DNA of 64,000 nucleotides from Tetracentron sinense (GCA_015143295.1 CM026568.1:13212607-13276606), one strand, 5' to 3'. Shown: positions 1 through 11,719, counted from the stretch's first letter. Made by a program: numbers and translations. Notes: a model not told the origin generated them from the sequence alone.

Positions 1-70
1 TAGAGAGAGTTTAATGTTACAATCTATAATTTGAAAAAAGTTTTTTTAGTGGAGTTATAAAGACATGAAT

Positions 71-799
71 CTATCTGAAGCTAGGGAAGTCGTTTACGAT
101 GACCTCTGCACCAAGATCTGCATATTCTGGAATGACATCATTCATAGCATCATCTATGGAATCTATGTCATCAAGATCCTTCATATGCAAATTGTCATTG
201 ATGTCATCAAGAATGTTCACATGCAAATTGTCATTGATGTCTTCTACACCATCATGACTACCAACAAGATCCTTCATATGAAAATTGTCTTCTTTTATAT
301 TAGTCAGCTTATTCGTATTGCACTCAGAATCAAAATCTAATCATCCAACAACTTCAAAGGAGATATCCTTTTGTTTGAATAAATGTTCTCTAGAAACTTC
401 GATGAGAACATACTCTCAGTTGCACACATGTTCTTTGACAACTTCGATGCGAACAGACTCTTGGTTGCTCACATGTTCTCTACAAACTTCGGTGGGAACA
501 TACTCTTCATTTGAAATATGCTTCATTCTTTCCTCATTCGATATGTACAAGGGAATGTAAATATCATTTCGTTCCATAATCATATAAAGAAAGGTTGACA
601 AAGATTCATCGTTGGCAATTTCGATTGGTGGAATTGGGTTTGAGGAATGAAAAAATGACCTTAAAGTAATATCGCACTGTTTGGAATTGGTAAGTCGATA
701 AACTTTAGACAAAAGCTCCTTGTATGTAATACTGCTATCCACTAATAGACACTGAGCCGTTCCATCTCGATAACAGATATCTTGTGCTTCATTTTCCAA
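71..799 (-). pseudogene. Mutator-like transposase N-terminal fragment, degenerate
   Basis: The open frame at 416-799 (127 codons) begins MENEAQDICYRD and continues through a PB1-like stretch (TYKELLSKVYRL, then NDIYIPLYIS), which resembles the N-terminal region of plant MULE transposases. After about residue 85 it becomes a tandem repeat of roughly 20 residues (HISNEEYVPTEV, HVSNQESVRIEV, HVCN) and stops at 416. Similar repeat peptides continue in other frames down to about 361. At 71-277 a second acidic repeat follows, built on a 36-bp DNA repeat around ATGCAAATTGTCATTGATGT. No MULE catalytic domain or zinc finger is visible, so this is a 5' fragment. The family call rests on overall resemblance and could be wrong; the repeats and stops are seen directly. 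Confidence 0.45.
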
Positions 800-879
800 A
801 TTAGTGATACTTTTGGCACTATCGTCTATAAGAAATATATTATTGATTAGTTAGATAAGGGACAAATGAATGAGTTGTG

Positions 880-1560
880 AAAATAAGCAATGTGTCAATG
901 CAAATATGCAAAGGGTCGATGCAAATGGTCGACGCATGGAAGGGACAGGGTCGACACAGTATACATGACCAAAGGGTCGATACAAATTAGCAAAGGGTTG
1001 ATGCAAAAACCCTAATGCAATGTTTGGTTGCCGAGAAAATTGTAGAAAACATGGAAAAGAAAAGAAAATTTTAGATTTTTAATACAAATTTTAGTTGTGT
1101 TTTGTTTAATTTTCTTTTCTTTTCCATGTTTTTACTTATTTTCTCGACAACCAAACATAGGTTCAGGGTTGATGCATGGAAGGGATTGGGTCGACACAAT
1201 GTAGATAGTCAATGCAAAAACCTAAGAGTCGATGCAAATTAGCAAAGGGTTGATGCAAATACCCTAAGGGTCGATGCATGGAAGGGACTGGGTCAACACA
1301 GTATAGATGATCAATGAAAAAACCTAAGAGTCGATGCAAATTAGTAAAGGGTTGATGCAAATACTCTAAGGGTCGATGCATGGAAGAGACTGGATCGACA
1401 CAGTGTAGATGGTCAATGAAAAAACCTAAGGGTCGATGCAAATTAGCAAAGGGTACCCTAAGGGTCGATGCATGGAAATGACTGGGTCGACACAGTGTAG
1501 ATGGTCAATGCAAAATCCTAAGGGTCGATGCAAATACACTAAGGGTCGATACAAAATTGT
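880..1560. repeat. Short-motif satellite (GGGTCGATGCA family, ~100-bp unit)
   Basis: GGGTCGATGCA and GGGTTGATGCA alternate with CTGGGTCGACACAGT and TGATGCAAA. The subunit starting with the GATGCATGGAAG motif recurs near 929, 1171, 1270, 1373 and 1466, giving a period of about 93-103 bp. A MITE (1021-1157) lies inside the array. Further loose TCGAT/TCGAC motifs run on to about 1650. There is no believable gene; the 92-residue frames on both strands are by-products of the repeat. Confidence 0.8.
1021..1157. mobile_element. MITE with TGTTTGGTTG inverted ends (copy 1)
   Basis: The segment starts TGTTTGGTTGCCGAGAAAAT and ends with the near-complement (ATTTTCTCGACAACCAAACA). The subterminal parts (ACATGGAAAAGAAAAGAAAAT and its complement) also pair, so the 137 bp can fold almost completely. 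It interrupts the satellite at 880-1560. A second copy of the same length is at 51114-51250. No clear target duplication is visible, so the superfamily is open. Confidence 0.8.
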
Positions 1561-2564
1561 ATCAAGTGTTTCGACAACATCGCCATGGACCAAGATCCAT
1601 GCATCGACTACTCAAGCAAATTGTATCGACCAGGTCGATACATGTGTACAACATGTATCAACCCTGAACCGATTTCCACCGGCTTCGTCCCTTGCATTCC
1701 TAAAACTTATTTAACGACTAGATTTTTCGAAAAAACCTCAATGTAATGGCTCCTTAGATTACTCAAAGCCTCATATACCACTAGTAAGAAGTTAATCATA
1801 AGGTATAGAGATTAAGAAATCAAAACATACCTTTCTAGGTTTTGGTTATCACAAAGTTAATGATTATCCCACAAAACCAAAGAGTTTGGAGTTCCCCAGA
1901 AAAAAGATTCACAGAAAAACGAAGGAGTTTGCTGGAAAATTTTCTGAGATAATGCACGTAGAAGGTTTTCCATGCACATATGTAACATCGATCACCACCT
2001 TGTTTGGAAGTTAATGCAATTATGGTGAATTGTTTAATGCTTGAAGGTAGTGGAGGGGTATTTTAGACTTTACATATATCCAGAATAACCAAAAATCATT
2101 CATAAGGGCATTTAAAGAAAAATTAGTCTAGGGATACTCCCAAAGTGTACTCTCAAATATACTCCCAAATCTTATCCGTTTATTTCAATTTTAAACGGTT
2201 AGGTTTAGAGTTGATGTGACATTAGAAAAAACAAAATAAGTCAACTCAAATCTTGACCCTTAGTGATCGATTATAAACGGTTAGGATTAGGGAGTATATT
2301 CAGGAGTACCTATAGACTGACTCGAGAAGAGAAGGGTTTTTAAATCTTTGGTATTTAAGGAAGAACCTCATACTAAGGGGCAATCAGGGAAAAACCCCTT
2401 TTCAATAAGTTCCATTGCCGAAAAGTAATCCGTTTATAATGAGAGCGAAAATTTCTTGAGACGTGCTAGCCCTCGTCTCATTCTCAGCCAAAATTCAGTA
2501 AGAGTAGGCAATGTCTAGAATAGGACTAGCGTGGATCAAATTTCTTTGAATTTTGCATCAGGAA
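1561..2564. other. Intergenic, no gene seen
   Basis: AT-rich sequence without coding potential or a recognisable element. It holds the tail of the TCGAT-rich sequence up to about 1650. The six-base word AAACGG recurs near 2190, 2275 and elsewhere, without a regular period. Confidence 0.5.
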
Positions 2565-2577
2565 GGAAGGAGCATTA

Positions 2578-3203
2578 TGCATGGGAAACAATGCTTGCCT
2601 GGTTGTGTGGTTATTTCACCACACGTTTAATCCAGGATTAGGGTGTGATAGTTGACAATTCTAACCCCCCCCCCCCCCGAATTTTTTTGTAAATCCTACT
2701 TGCACTAGTATTTATAGTGGGCCCCTCAATTAAAAAAAATATATTTAGTATATTTGGCGCCCTCAATTTTTTTTGCCCTACATAATATAGTGAACCCCCC
2801 AATTTTTTTTGTCATATATATAGTGGGCCCCTCAATGGAGTCCCCTTATGTCCTTAAGGTCGCCACATGTCCCTATGGACAGCCCTTAACTATGGTCAAA
2901 ATTCACCCAATCTGAGGTTCACCTACTTATCCTTGGTTTTTAGAAAAAAATATTTAAATAATTTTAACCTTAGGAGTTAGTGAATTTTAAACTAGGGTTC
3001 AAAAAAAAAACTTGATATATTTTTTTAAAACCAAGGATAGGTACGTGGTTGAATCTTAACCACAATTAAGGGGGTATTAATAGGGACACATGACGACCTC
3101 AAAGGCATTACCGTGAAAAAGAAATTCTCAAAATAAAAAAACTATCCCAATTTTTTCTCGGGGGCGGAACCCCCAAATTCCATACCCTCAAATTTATTTT
3201 TAT

Positions 3204-3244
<41 letters not shown>

Positions 3245-3268
3245 CACAATAACCTGGCTCCGCCCCTG
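2578..3268. mobile_element. Candidate insertion flanked by a 13-bp direct repeat
   Basis: GGAAGGAGCATTA occurs at 2565-2577 and again at 3269-3281, bracketing about 690 bp, as a target duplication would. Inside are a 14-base C run (2665-2678), a 38-base C run (3205-3242) and an imperfect inverted repeat with arms near 2860-2945 and 3035-3120 (GCCACATGTCCC...CCTTGG against CCAAGG...GGGACACATG). The arm sequence is related to the 155-bp repeat at 51763-52250. The right end, read on the minus strand, starts CAGGGGCGGAGCCAGG, which looks like a transposon end, but no matching left end was found. Confidence 0.4.
3205..3242. repeat. 38-base cytosine homopolymer
   Basis: Uninterrupted C run. The length may be affected by sequencing or assembly. 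Similar long C/G runs are at 2665-2678, 43361-43382 and 53141-53167. Confidence 0.9.
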
Positions 3269-3591
3269 GGAAGGAGCATTAGTTGATTAGTGGACTTGCA
3301 TGAATGTTTTTAGTATAGATCAATCTAACAAATCACAGGGTGGGAAGCAATGTTTTGAAATTCGGAATGGATTGGCCGACCAGTCAATCAGTCCCCAAAA
3401 CCATCAAAATCCGATCTTTTCAAAACCAGCTTAAAAATCGGAAATTGGGAGAACCAACCGGAGAAATGGTGGTAAAACCGGTAGAAATTGGAAGAAGTGG
3501 CCACAAAAGAAAAACAAATAAAAAAGGCATGGTCGAACAGGATCGGTTGAACCGGTTGAATTGAGAACCGGCCATCTAGACAGATCAATTC

Positions 3592-4330
3592 GGTTATGAA
3601 AATATTGGCGGGAAGCAATGCTCGATCCAATGGTACTGTATGTATGGCACTAATTTTATCCGAGAACAAGTCCCCAGAGGGTGTGATTGTTGAGTATCCA
3701 TCCGTCCATAACCTAGAACGGATACTAATTTTGCCAACCTGGTTTGAGGCCTACCTATATGAATTCAAGCCCAAAAAAAGAAGAGAAAAAACAAGGCTAC
3801 GCGTATTTTATGAATCGGGAACCAACACCCAGCCGGTCGGTCCAATTATGAAAACATTAGCGGAAAAATGCTTCCCCAATGGTAGTGTGTGTATTACACC
3901 ACTCGTTTGGTCCGGGATTAAGTCAAGAGGGTGTGATTGTTTAATATCTACCCGTCTTTAACAAAGAACAGATACTAACCATGCAAATCGGAGTTACGGC
4001 CTACCTAAAAAATCAAATAACAAGGTGACAAATATTTTACAGATTTTATGAACCGATCGATCGACCACCCAACTGATTCGATGGCCGGTCCGGTTATGAA
4101 AACATTGGCGTGAAGCAATGCTTTCTCCATTGCTAGAGTGTGGCACAACCTCGTTTGATACGGGATCAAGCCCCGAGAGGGTGTGCTTGTTGAATATCCA
4201 CCCATCTCTAACCTTGAGCAGATAATAACCTTCCTAATTGGGGTTGCGGCCTACCTTTGTGAATTCAACCTCAAAAGGAAATAACAATGCAACACGTATT
4301 TTATGCGCAATTATAATTTAAAAATAAACG
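3592..4330. repeat. Three-copy ~245-bp tandem repeat
   Basis: Three degenerate copies start at about 3592, 3845 and 4090. Each runs GGTTATGAAAACATTGGCG, AGCAATGCT, GAGGGTGTG.TTGTTGA.TATCC, GCGGCCTACCT, and ends in CGTATTTTATGAA. The preceding 3340-3590 contains GAACCGG/CCGGTT words that match the copy junctions. Open frames here (up to 121 codons) shift or stop between copies, so I treat the block as non-coding repeat. Confidence 0.7.
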
Positions 4331-4447
4331 ATAACTTTTTAAAAGTGTTTTTCTCTAAACACCGCACATGAGTTGTGCACGTTACCGATTAGCAGGGCGA
4401 GCCACGTAGGGAAATTATTGTCCTGCTCATGTTTGGCAAAAGGTTTA

Positions 4448-4630
4448 CTCTTGTGCTCACTAGAGTGTCCTGTCCTTCTGGTGAGCAACAGATCAGTGGA
4501 CCAAAAAACATAAGAAAAAAGGAAAAAAAAATTTGAATGGAAAGAAATAAAAAAATTGGCAGAAAACTTACGGTGAGATGGCCTTTTTTTTGTCCACTGA
4601 TCTGTTGCTCACCAGAGGGATACTCTGGTT
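4448..4630. mobile_element. Foldback/MITE-like inverted repeat
   Basis: Arms CTGGTGAGCAACAGATCAGT (from about 4478) and the reverse complement ACTGATCTGTTGCTCACCAG (to about 4616) are perfect over more than 20 bp and extend imperfectly outward (CTAGAGTGTCC against GGATACTCTGG). The AT-rich centre is about 75 bp. No target duplication is evident. Confidence 0.65.
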
Positions 4631-4639
4631 TTGCAGCTC

Positions 4640-5467
4640 ATGTTTATTGGCGAGGAACATGAGATGATACCACTATAATCATCCTTCTTTTTTTCTTTTT
4701 TTGGTAAATTCAATAACACCGCAAGGTGATTACAGAAGGCAAGACAAAGGAAACAAACACCACACATGTAGAACACATACACTGACATTTCTGATCATGG
4801 CTACACCTCTCATTACCAGGTCGAGAGTAGTATTTGATTGGTATCGAGATGTAGTATAGGCCCTTTTTTTTTTTTCTTAGGGTTACCTAATACATTTATT
4901 TATTCCTATATTTACCTAATACATTTATTTATTTATTTCTCACCGCAAGAAAGTTATGGAAAAAAAACTATATTTTGATGAATGAATATTATCACTCCTA
5001 TATAATACTCTTATAATTTAAGAAATCTCTTTCCACCATGATTATTAATTATAAGAGAGGTTATGTAGTTTGAAAGAACCAGAGATTACTATTCCCAAAC
5101 CTAGGGGGTCAATGGGCCAAGCTTGGGTTAAATTTTGTGAGTTTTGAATACTTTGCACCAAGCCCGGCCCATTTACAAAAGGCTTTTGTGGCTCAAATTA
5201 AGCCCCTACCTTAACCTGACCCCTACCAAGCACTAAAGTATAACAGTTAAGCACCTATAAAGATATGAACAGAAAATATGATTTTCCTTTTTACATTTTC
5301 TTCTATCCAACAAGCTGTATATACCTTATGGCACCTTAGCGGTTACCTTAGGTTACCTTAGGTCTGATTGCATGTGTGTGTTAGGAGTTATAATACCTCT
5401 TACCAAAAAACAAGCTGTATATAACTGTTCATATCAGCAGAACTATATGGTTGACATTGATTAGAGC
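4640..5467. other. Intergenic, 3' side of the erlin gene
   Basis: AT-rich sequence with no open frame of note. The part nearest 5468 probably contains the erlin 3' untranslated region on the minus strand; I cannot place the polyadenylation site. A doubled GGTTACCTTA occurs at 5340-5361. Confidence 0.5.
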
Positions 5468-8400
5468 CTACACTTCCAATTTTCCCTTCCTCGCCACATC
5501 ATGCAGGAAATTCCCAAGCAGCCTTTGATCAAAGACCATATTAGGTACCTGCACGACACTAACTGAGTTTCAATGCACATGATAGCACATGAAAGATCTA
5601 ATGAAAGTTAAGAGGCTCAAATAAATGAAATCATCACACCTCGTCTCCAAAGAAGATTTTAGAATTATTTGCTATGGCTTCGATGAATTTGAGTTCGAGA
5701 TACTCGGGTGTAAGCTTCAATTTGTTCGCTTCAGCTTCTTTCATCACTCTAAAAATGGAGACAACAATATAACCTTCATTTCTGTAGATGGAAAGAAGTA
5801 TTTGGGGAGCAATTTTTACCTGTAGAAGTTAGCATCTGTCAAGCTCTTCTCATGAGCCATGTACATTTGGTTCTCAATTTCTTGCTGCATTTTGGCACTG
5901 TCCTTCTCCCTCAACTTCTGTTCCATGAGGATCTTACTAACTTGGGCATTCTTCTCTGCTTCTGTTAAAGCAATCTTCTTCTGTGTCTCTGCCTCTTTCT
6001 CGGCTACCTTCTGTTTCTCCACGGCAATTAAGACCTACATAGAGACACCAACTACTAAATAAAAGATCCTGTATACAATAACTTCACCATGTAAAAATTC
6101 TGAATGAATCAAAATTTGATTATTAGTTTGGCATCAAGAAAAAGTGGGGGGATGAAATTGCATATTCACGGCATAAAGAACGAGATGAATCATGGGGTGG
6201 GTCCTTTTTACAGTAGTCATGCCAATGTGCTACAAAACTGAAGTTTCATAACGACCTAGCACAACAATAAATAGTGACTCATATTCAGAAAATTTGCAGT
6301 ATATCAAGTGACTCAAAACCGAACAGTGCATGTAATACAGTGAGTTATATCTGAAGGAGTTTAGATTTTCATTAACCTTGGACCAGGCCCATCTATGTGT
6401 ATCTGGAGTAATTACTTCGCGTGTACTTTTATTAACTCCTCTTTAAGAAACATTAATTTCCATGCAAGAAAAAAAAAATGCAAAACAACTGTAGCATATC
6501 AAAAGGCAATGAAACAAGTACCTACCTTAGTGCGTTCCTCTTCCATCTGCTCAAAATTGCGTTTTATGCTAGTTGGGATAGTAGGTTTTGTGATACGAAC
6601 ACTCATAATTTCGATACCTGGGGCATAACGTGTGCAATCACCCTGAAGAGCATCTTTCATCTTTTCATCAATCTGAAATGTTTTCATTCTGTAATTAGCA
6701 AAATCTATAGATTCAACTCAAAAAACTGGGAAAAAGAAATATTTATAAGGGATAACTCAACAGCTACTTTATTGATGCTGCCGAGATTCAGCCCAAGGTT
6801 CCCTTTTTTATCTCTTTTATTCTTACAAGTACCGACAAAGGTTTAGTAAAAAGGAGAGAAAACTAAATAAATAAATAAAACAAGGAAACATAAAAAGTTC
6901 CAACTCCTATAAGAGCTACTAAAACAATAATTTGGCATCTCAATCCTGAAATTACAAAGCAACCCCCTATTAACCCTTTCTTTGGCACAGTGTTACAACT
7001 CTCGTCCTCGGGTTTATTTCGGCCAAAGTTTTTCTCGGGAGATTTTCAAATTCTGAATTTTTTCAAGTATTTCTCACCTAAATCTTGGCAATGATTAAAA
7101 AAATATATTAAAATTACAGAAAATAATAATATATATCCCAAGTTATTTTGCATAAAACCAACAACATTGTGTATTTCTCACAATATTTTTATAATCTCGC
7201 GATATTTATGGGTAAAAAGAGAAAATTATATTACTTGTGAGATTTTTAAAATATTGCGATAAACTTGAGTTTTAAACTTTAGATTTTTTCACCGTTTTTT
7301 TTGGGAGAAATTGGGTATTTCTCGGGAGATTTGTACCAATGCTTTGGCAAGGGATGGAGTCCGCTAAACCATCTGCCAACCCCAGTGTGGGAGAGAGCGA
7401 GATGTTAAAATATCAAGCCAACATTCTCATTAGCTTAATAATCCCATGGCTCCCTCAATGCATATTGTTTGAGCTACATTGACATAAGCAACAAAGGGTA
7501 TTCTGCTTCCAACAGCACAGTTCGGGTGCTTGAGTGCCGGGATTAAAGGTGAAGGAGTCTCTAAATATATGACCTCAAAAGTATGATTAGTTAATCTTGC
7601 TTCTTGCCTGATCAAACATATCAATATAGACTTGTTGAAGAGTATGAGCACTACAAAACTGATTAATCTCGTGATGAATCTTATCATATATCCATGGGTT
7701 GTCGTATTGTACACCATAGTTAAGCAGCGTCTCATAAACAGAGTCCTTGTGAAGCCGGTTAACAACCTGGAGAAAACATTCCAATGAAAACATGCATGTA
7801 AAATGGAACATACAGTCCACAATGACCAAGACGGCAAAACTGTAATGTCAAATAAAGAGACAGTCTACCTCTATCTTCTCAAAGTTGATCATAACACCAC
7901 CTTTTGTACCACATGGGATATCCTTCACCTGTATTGTGTGATCAAACATGTAACTGGTAATTCTTGATTTTCTGTTTCAATATAAGTTACAAAATTCGAA
8001 AATTTGGGGCCCGGTCTCAAAACCCAGCTAATATTTCATAGAGCATCTCCATACAAGTCCAAGATACCGGAATAAAACCACTATATTAGAATGGCGATTG
8101 CCTTTGGAGGAAACCTGAGGTATTGGTCGCTGAGTCATGGTTGATGGTCTTGAGACTCTGGACTTCTACATAAATTTGGCTGCTTTCTTTTGTCTTAAAT
8201 CCTTTTCTTTTTCAGAAAAGATGATTTTACATAAAAGTGATGCTTATCCAACACCTTGGATGTTCGATCTGACATTCTGGAGTAAAAAAGATGACACAAA
8301 CCATCTTAATGACCAACAGCACAGGTCTCCTCTAGTCAATCTGGCTCTAAGCTTCATGGAGGGATGTGATTTGACTTTTGAAATGGCAGACCCAGCTCTC

Positions 8401-10727
8401 AAAGCTCAAAAACAACATCATTTACCTGATCTGTTTGAAGGGTGACTTGAATGGGCTGAAACTGGGTTATGAAAGGCATCTTCAAATGAAAACCTGAAAA
8501 CCCCAAATAAGTTCAAGCAAGCAATCTATAAGCCCTATGCTTGCATAAAATCGAATATACATCTCAATTGAAGATAGCACCGCAACTATACCTGGATTCG
8601 TAATTGTTTCTAGAAGGGCACCCCCTCTCCAATACGCCCCAACATGACCTTCTGGGACTTGATGTAAAATGGATAAGCTACTGTTTGTCATTGAAAATGA
8701 TGATGGAACCAGTATCTGTAAAATTTACAGTCACATAACTCACATCAAAGGTTACCGGGTTCAGCTGAAAGGATAGAAGACATGAAGTTATACCAATACG
8801 GGAGCATAGAATGTGCAAGTGAGAAAGACGATTAACCAAGCGAGAGAGCACCAACTCATTACTTTGCATAAATCTGACCCCATTATAATAAGGGATATAC
8901 ACAGTTTGAGCAATAGATGCCTTTGAATTTAATTCAGTACGCAAATTTAAAATATTAAAAAGTTCACATGGCAGTAAAGAAATATGTTTCTTCTCCTCTG
9001 CGTTTCCTTGGTCCTCATGATGTTTTTCCGCAGTCTTCTTATGGTTATAAGTCTACATGGTTAAATATGTTAGAAATATCATATTTCTGAACACAAATTC
9101 AGTCCAAGATTTAACACAAATAAGGCTTTTATAATAAACTTGTATATAGTAGGCCTGAGAATTAAGGATCTTTTGCAGAATTCTGTCCAAATTTTAGCCA
9201 ATGCAAGTTCGAGCAGATATCGTAATAAACTTCATCTTTTATCTGGCTAATAATCTTCATTTTAGATTTTATTTTTGTTTATGCATATGTTGGGATTCAT
9301 TTCTGGGAAGTAGCTTTTGGTGGGTTTTTTTAATCTCTCATTTATTTATTTATTTGAACAATTTTATGTCGGTTACATTGCATCTGTTAAGGCTAATTTG
9401 CTAATGCTAGTGCTTGATATACCAATAAAAAAAATGCTAGTGCTTGATATACTTCACTAAGAGAGGTACATACTTCATTCCACAAAAATAGCTGCTAAGG
9501 CTCTTGTAGTAATTAACTGTTCAGAACCTTTAACTTGTGGTGGTTATACATAAAGATGAGAGTATGGTGGTAGAGGAAAATTTGGAGATTTATTGTAGAA
9601 TCAATGGCTCTAACAACTCTTTGATGCTCCATCCTACACATAAACTGATATATAATGCCTTCCTATGGACACATGCCCAAATCTCACTGAAAATCTATGG
9701 CATTTGCCTTTTGTAGACCAATCATCTAGATACTCTCATCAATAGGTCCCATATTCACTCATCCACTATTCCATAACTCTTTATTGACGCCGTTTTTTTA
9801 AAATCAGTTGCACACCTGAGTTGCCTTTACGAGCCAATATTGGCGATAATTTTTTCATTTCCTGAATTCCTACATTTCCTAACGAATGGGTAGACTAGAA
9901 AGCAAAGACCTAATTGCATACGACTGAACGTTGTGTATAATCTGCCCGAATAAGGGCTAAATGGTTCTCTTCCAAAATGGAGGTGTTATTAAACCTATTA
10001 CCTACCACTCTGCCCATCGTTTGCACAAAACCTATTCCCCCTTTTACTCGTCAAGGAATCTAAAAATAGGAGACCTTTCTCTAGGGGTGTATTCCAACCG
10101 AGCCAAGCTTGGCCCTGCTCGGCTCCGCTCGATCTATGTTAGCTCGAAAAGCTTGACTCAAAGGTCGGCTCGAATTCGCCTGGCTCGAGCTCAAATTGAT
10201 TCAAGCTCGAGCCGAGCTCAGCTTTATTTATTAAAAACATATTTCAAAAATAATTATAATATTTATACTTCCAACACAGACCTTCTCAAATCCACCACCA
10301 ACATTACCTAAACCCTATTCGACTGATTCCAGATTACAAATCACAGTTCTTAATAATCATTTTGCTTAAAAGTTGAAACTAGAACTTAAATTGAAGGAAG
10401 AAGATCAAATGAGCAAAGAACCAACTACTCTACAATGCAAATTTCTCAAAGAACCAACTCATTACAGAAAAGAAAAAAAAAAAATTGAAGGAAGAAGATC
10501 AAATGAGCAAAGAAGCATTACAGAACTATAAATCAAACAAAAACAATGGTTGATTGAACAGATTATATGAAAGGTAAAGTTTAAAAAAAGAAAAAGGATT
10601 CATAGGGAGGGAGACTTGCAGTAGCGAAGGAAGAGAGAAGAGCGGTGAGGACAGTAGCGATGGCTGGGGAGAAAGCAATTCCTCCCCTTGAAGGTCTTGC
10701 AGCTCTCTGCTCCTCCTGTGGATCCAT
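5468..10727 (-). CDS. ERLIN: Erlin-type SPFH/band-7 membrane protein, 9 exons, 356 aa, intact
   Basis: Exons on the minus strand, from the start codon: 10620-10727, 8592-8715, 8426-8493, 7869-7928, 7608-7766, 6526-6672, 5820-6034, 5640-5748, 5468-5548. They sum to 1071 bp and every phase closes. Residues 17-45 are a hydrophobic anchor ([15 protein letters not shown]). The SPFH domain follows, with the erlin signatures [16 protein letters not shown] (about 55), [19 protein letters not shown] (103), [20 protein letters not shown] (149) and [10 protein letters not shown] (186). A Glu/Lys-rich coiled coil covers about 215-295, and the C-terminus carries [17 protein letters not shown] and [15 protein letters not shown]. 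In animals erlins form large ER-membrane rings that bind cholesterol and link activated IP3 receptors to ER-associated degradation; the plant role is less clear. Introns 1 (donor GCAAGT) and 5 (CAG then GCAAG) appear to be GC-AG. Intron 1 (1.9 kb) carries half of a GAGC-rich element. Exon 1 is the least certain. Confidence 0.93.
10083..10235. mobile_element. Half of a GAGC-rich TIR element in erlin intron 1
   Basis: Begins AGGGGTGTATTCCAACCGAG and is packed with GAGC/GCTC words (CAAGCTCGAGCCGAGCTC), then passes into AT-rich sequence (to about 10275) without the matching ATACACCC end. It is related to 62581-63068 and to the ends of the element at 10978-36639. The insertion lies deep in the 1.9-kb intron, well away from the splice sites. 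Confidence 0.6.
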
Positions 10728-11515
10728 GGCCCTAACTCCGTAAATCCTCTCCACTTCCCGCCCTTTGTAAGAGTTTTTGATGTGACAAACGCCAATGGCG
10801 CATGTTAGCCAAGGATATTGATTTTTCTTCGAGGAAAATAAAAAATCCTCTGGGCGTAAACGTACTCTCGAGTTTCTGCCTTTCTGGGGTATGGGCGAGA
10901 GCAAATGGTGTGAAGGACGCTTCAACATTTTCTGTCATTGGCCCACGTTAATCAATCAGAGACCAACGCTCTAATAGTTAGGGGTGTATCCAAAATTGTA
11001 CTTAGTATCAAGGAAGAGACACCTCAGGAATTAGGCCTGATTGATCCGAGCTATTTTTTTAGTTTGAAAATGTGTTCAAACCGAACTCGAGTCGAAGCCT
11101 GTTTGATTTGGCTCGGCTCGGCTCGGTTTGAATGTTAAATAAAAATTAGAAGAAAATAATATTATATATATATAATGAATATAACTATTACCATATCTAC
11201 TATTATAATAAGATAAACGGGGTTAAAAAGTTGGTTATTTTTTACTAATATTCCTAATGAGTCCTAATTTTATGGTATCTTATAATTAGTAAGAGTGAAT
11301 TTTTTATATTTTTCTATTTTCCCATAACTCTATATAAAAAAAAAAATTAAGATATTATGTTATCTTATTTTACATGACAAAAGTTAGTGGGGATATTGAA
11401 GTAATACTAACTACAACTAACAATAATCCATCAATATCTCCACGATTCTCTCAAATCCTTATCATTATCTTCTCTCATGCTCCCTCCTTGGTCTCAACGA
11501 AGAGGCACACCTTCT

Positions 11516-11556
11516 CTACGTAGTAACTACTTTTCAAGAGAAAAAGTAGAGATATG
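11516..11556 (+). other. Conserved internal foldback of the Helitron unit (first copy)
   Basis: AACTACTTTT, six to seven bases, then AAAAAGTAGAG can form a hairpin, with outer bases (TCTCTAC and GTAGAGA) extending it. The pair recurs in most of the 24 units; where one arm changes (for example near 17560, where the right arm is deleted) the structure is lost. A role is not known to me. Confidence 0.55.
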
Positions 11557-11690
11557 TGTTGCGAGGTAGTTTCAACCCACTACTTTATCTTTTTAAGTTA
11601 AAATTTCAAAATTATCTCACTAAAGTCCCTCTTCCCAGTCTCTCTCCCCTTACCCTCTCTCTCACATACATCACACTTGCCCCCCACTAG

Positions 11691-11719
11691 TATATATAAT
11701 AATATTAATCATTATTTAC
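11691..11719 (+). repeat. Example of the 29-bp inter-Helitron spacer
   Basis: The spacer (TATATATAATAATATTAATC, then ATTATTTAC) stands between every pair of units with few changes. The sequence just right of the last unit (36404-36431, TGTATATAATAATTTTAATC then ATTATTTA) is the same 28 nt and then runs on into the host element. The spacer is therefore host flank carried into each repeat unit. Confidence 0.85.

Noticed and set aside
5468-10727. Prohibitin or stomatin as the identity of the SPFH gene
   Set aside because: [27 protein letters not shown] and the C-terminal [11 protein letters not shown] are erlin signatures; prohibitins and stomatins lack them.
10526-10938. Longer overlapping minus-strand frames (89, 115 and 68 codons) around erlin exon 1
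   Set aside because: Only the frame starting at 10727 continues in phase into exon 2 and matches an erlin N-terminal anchor.
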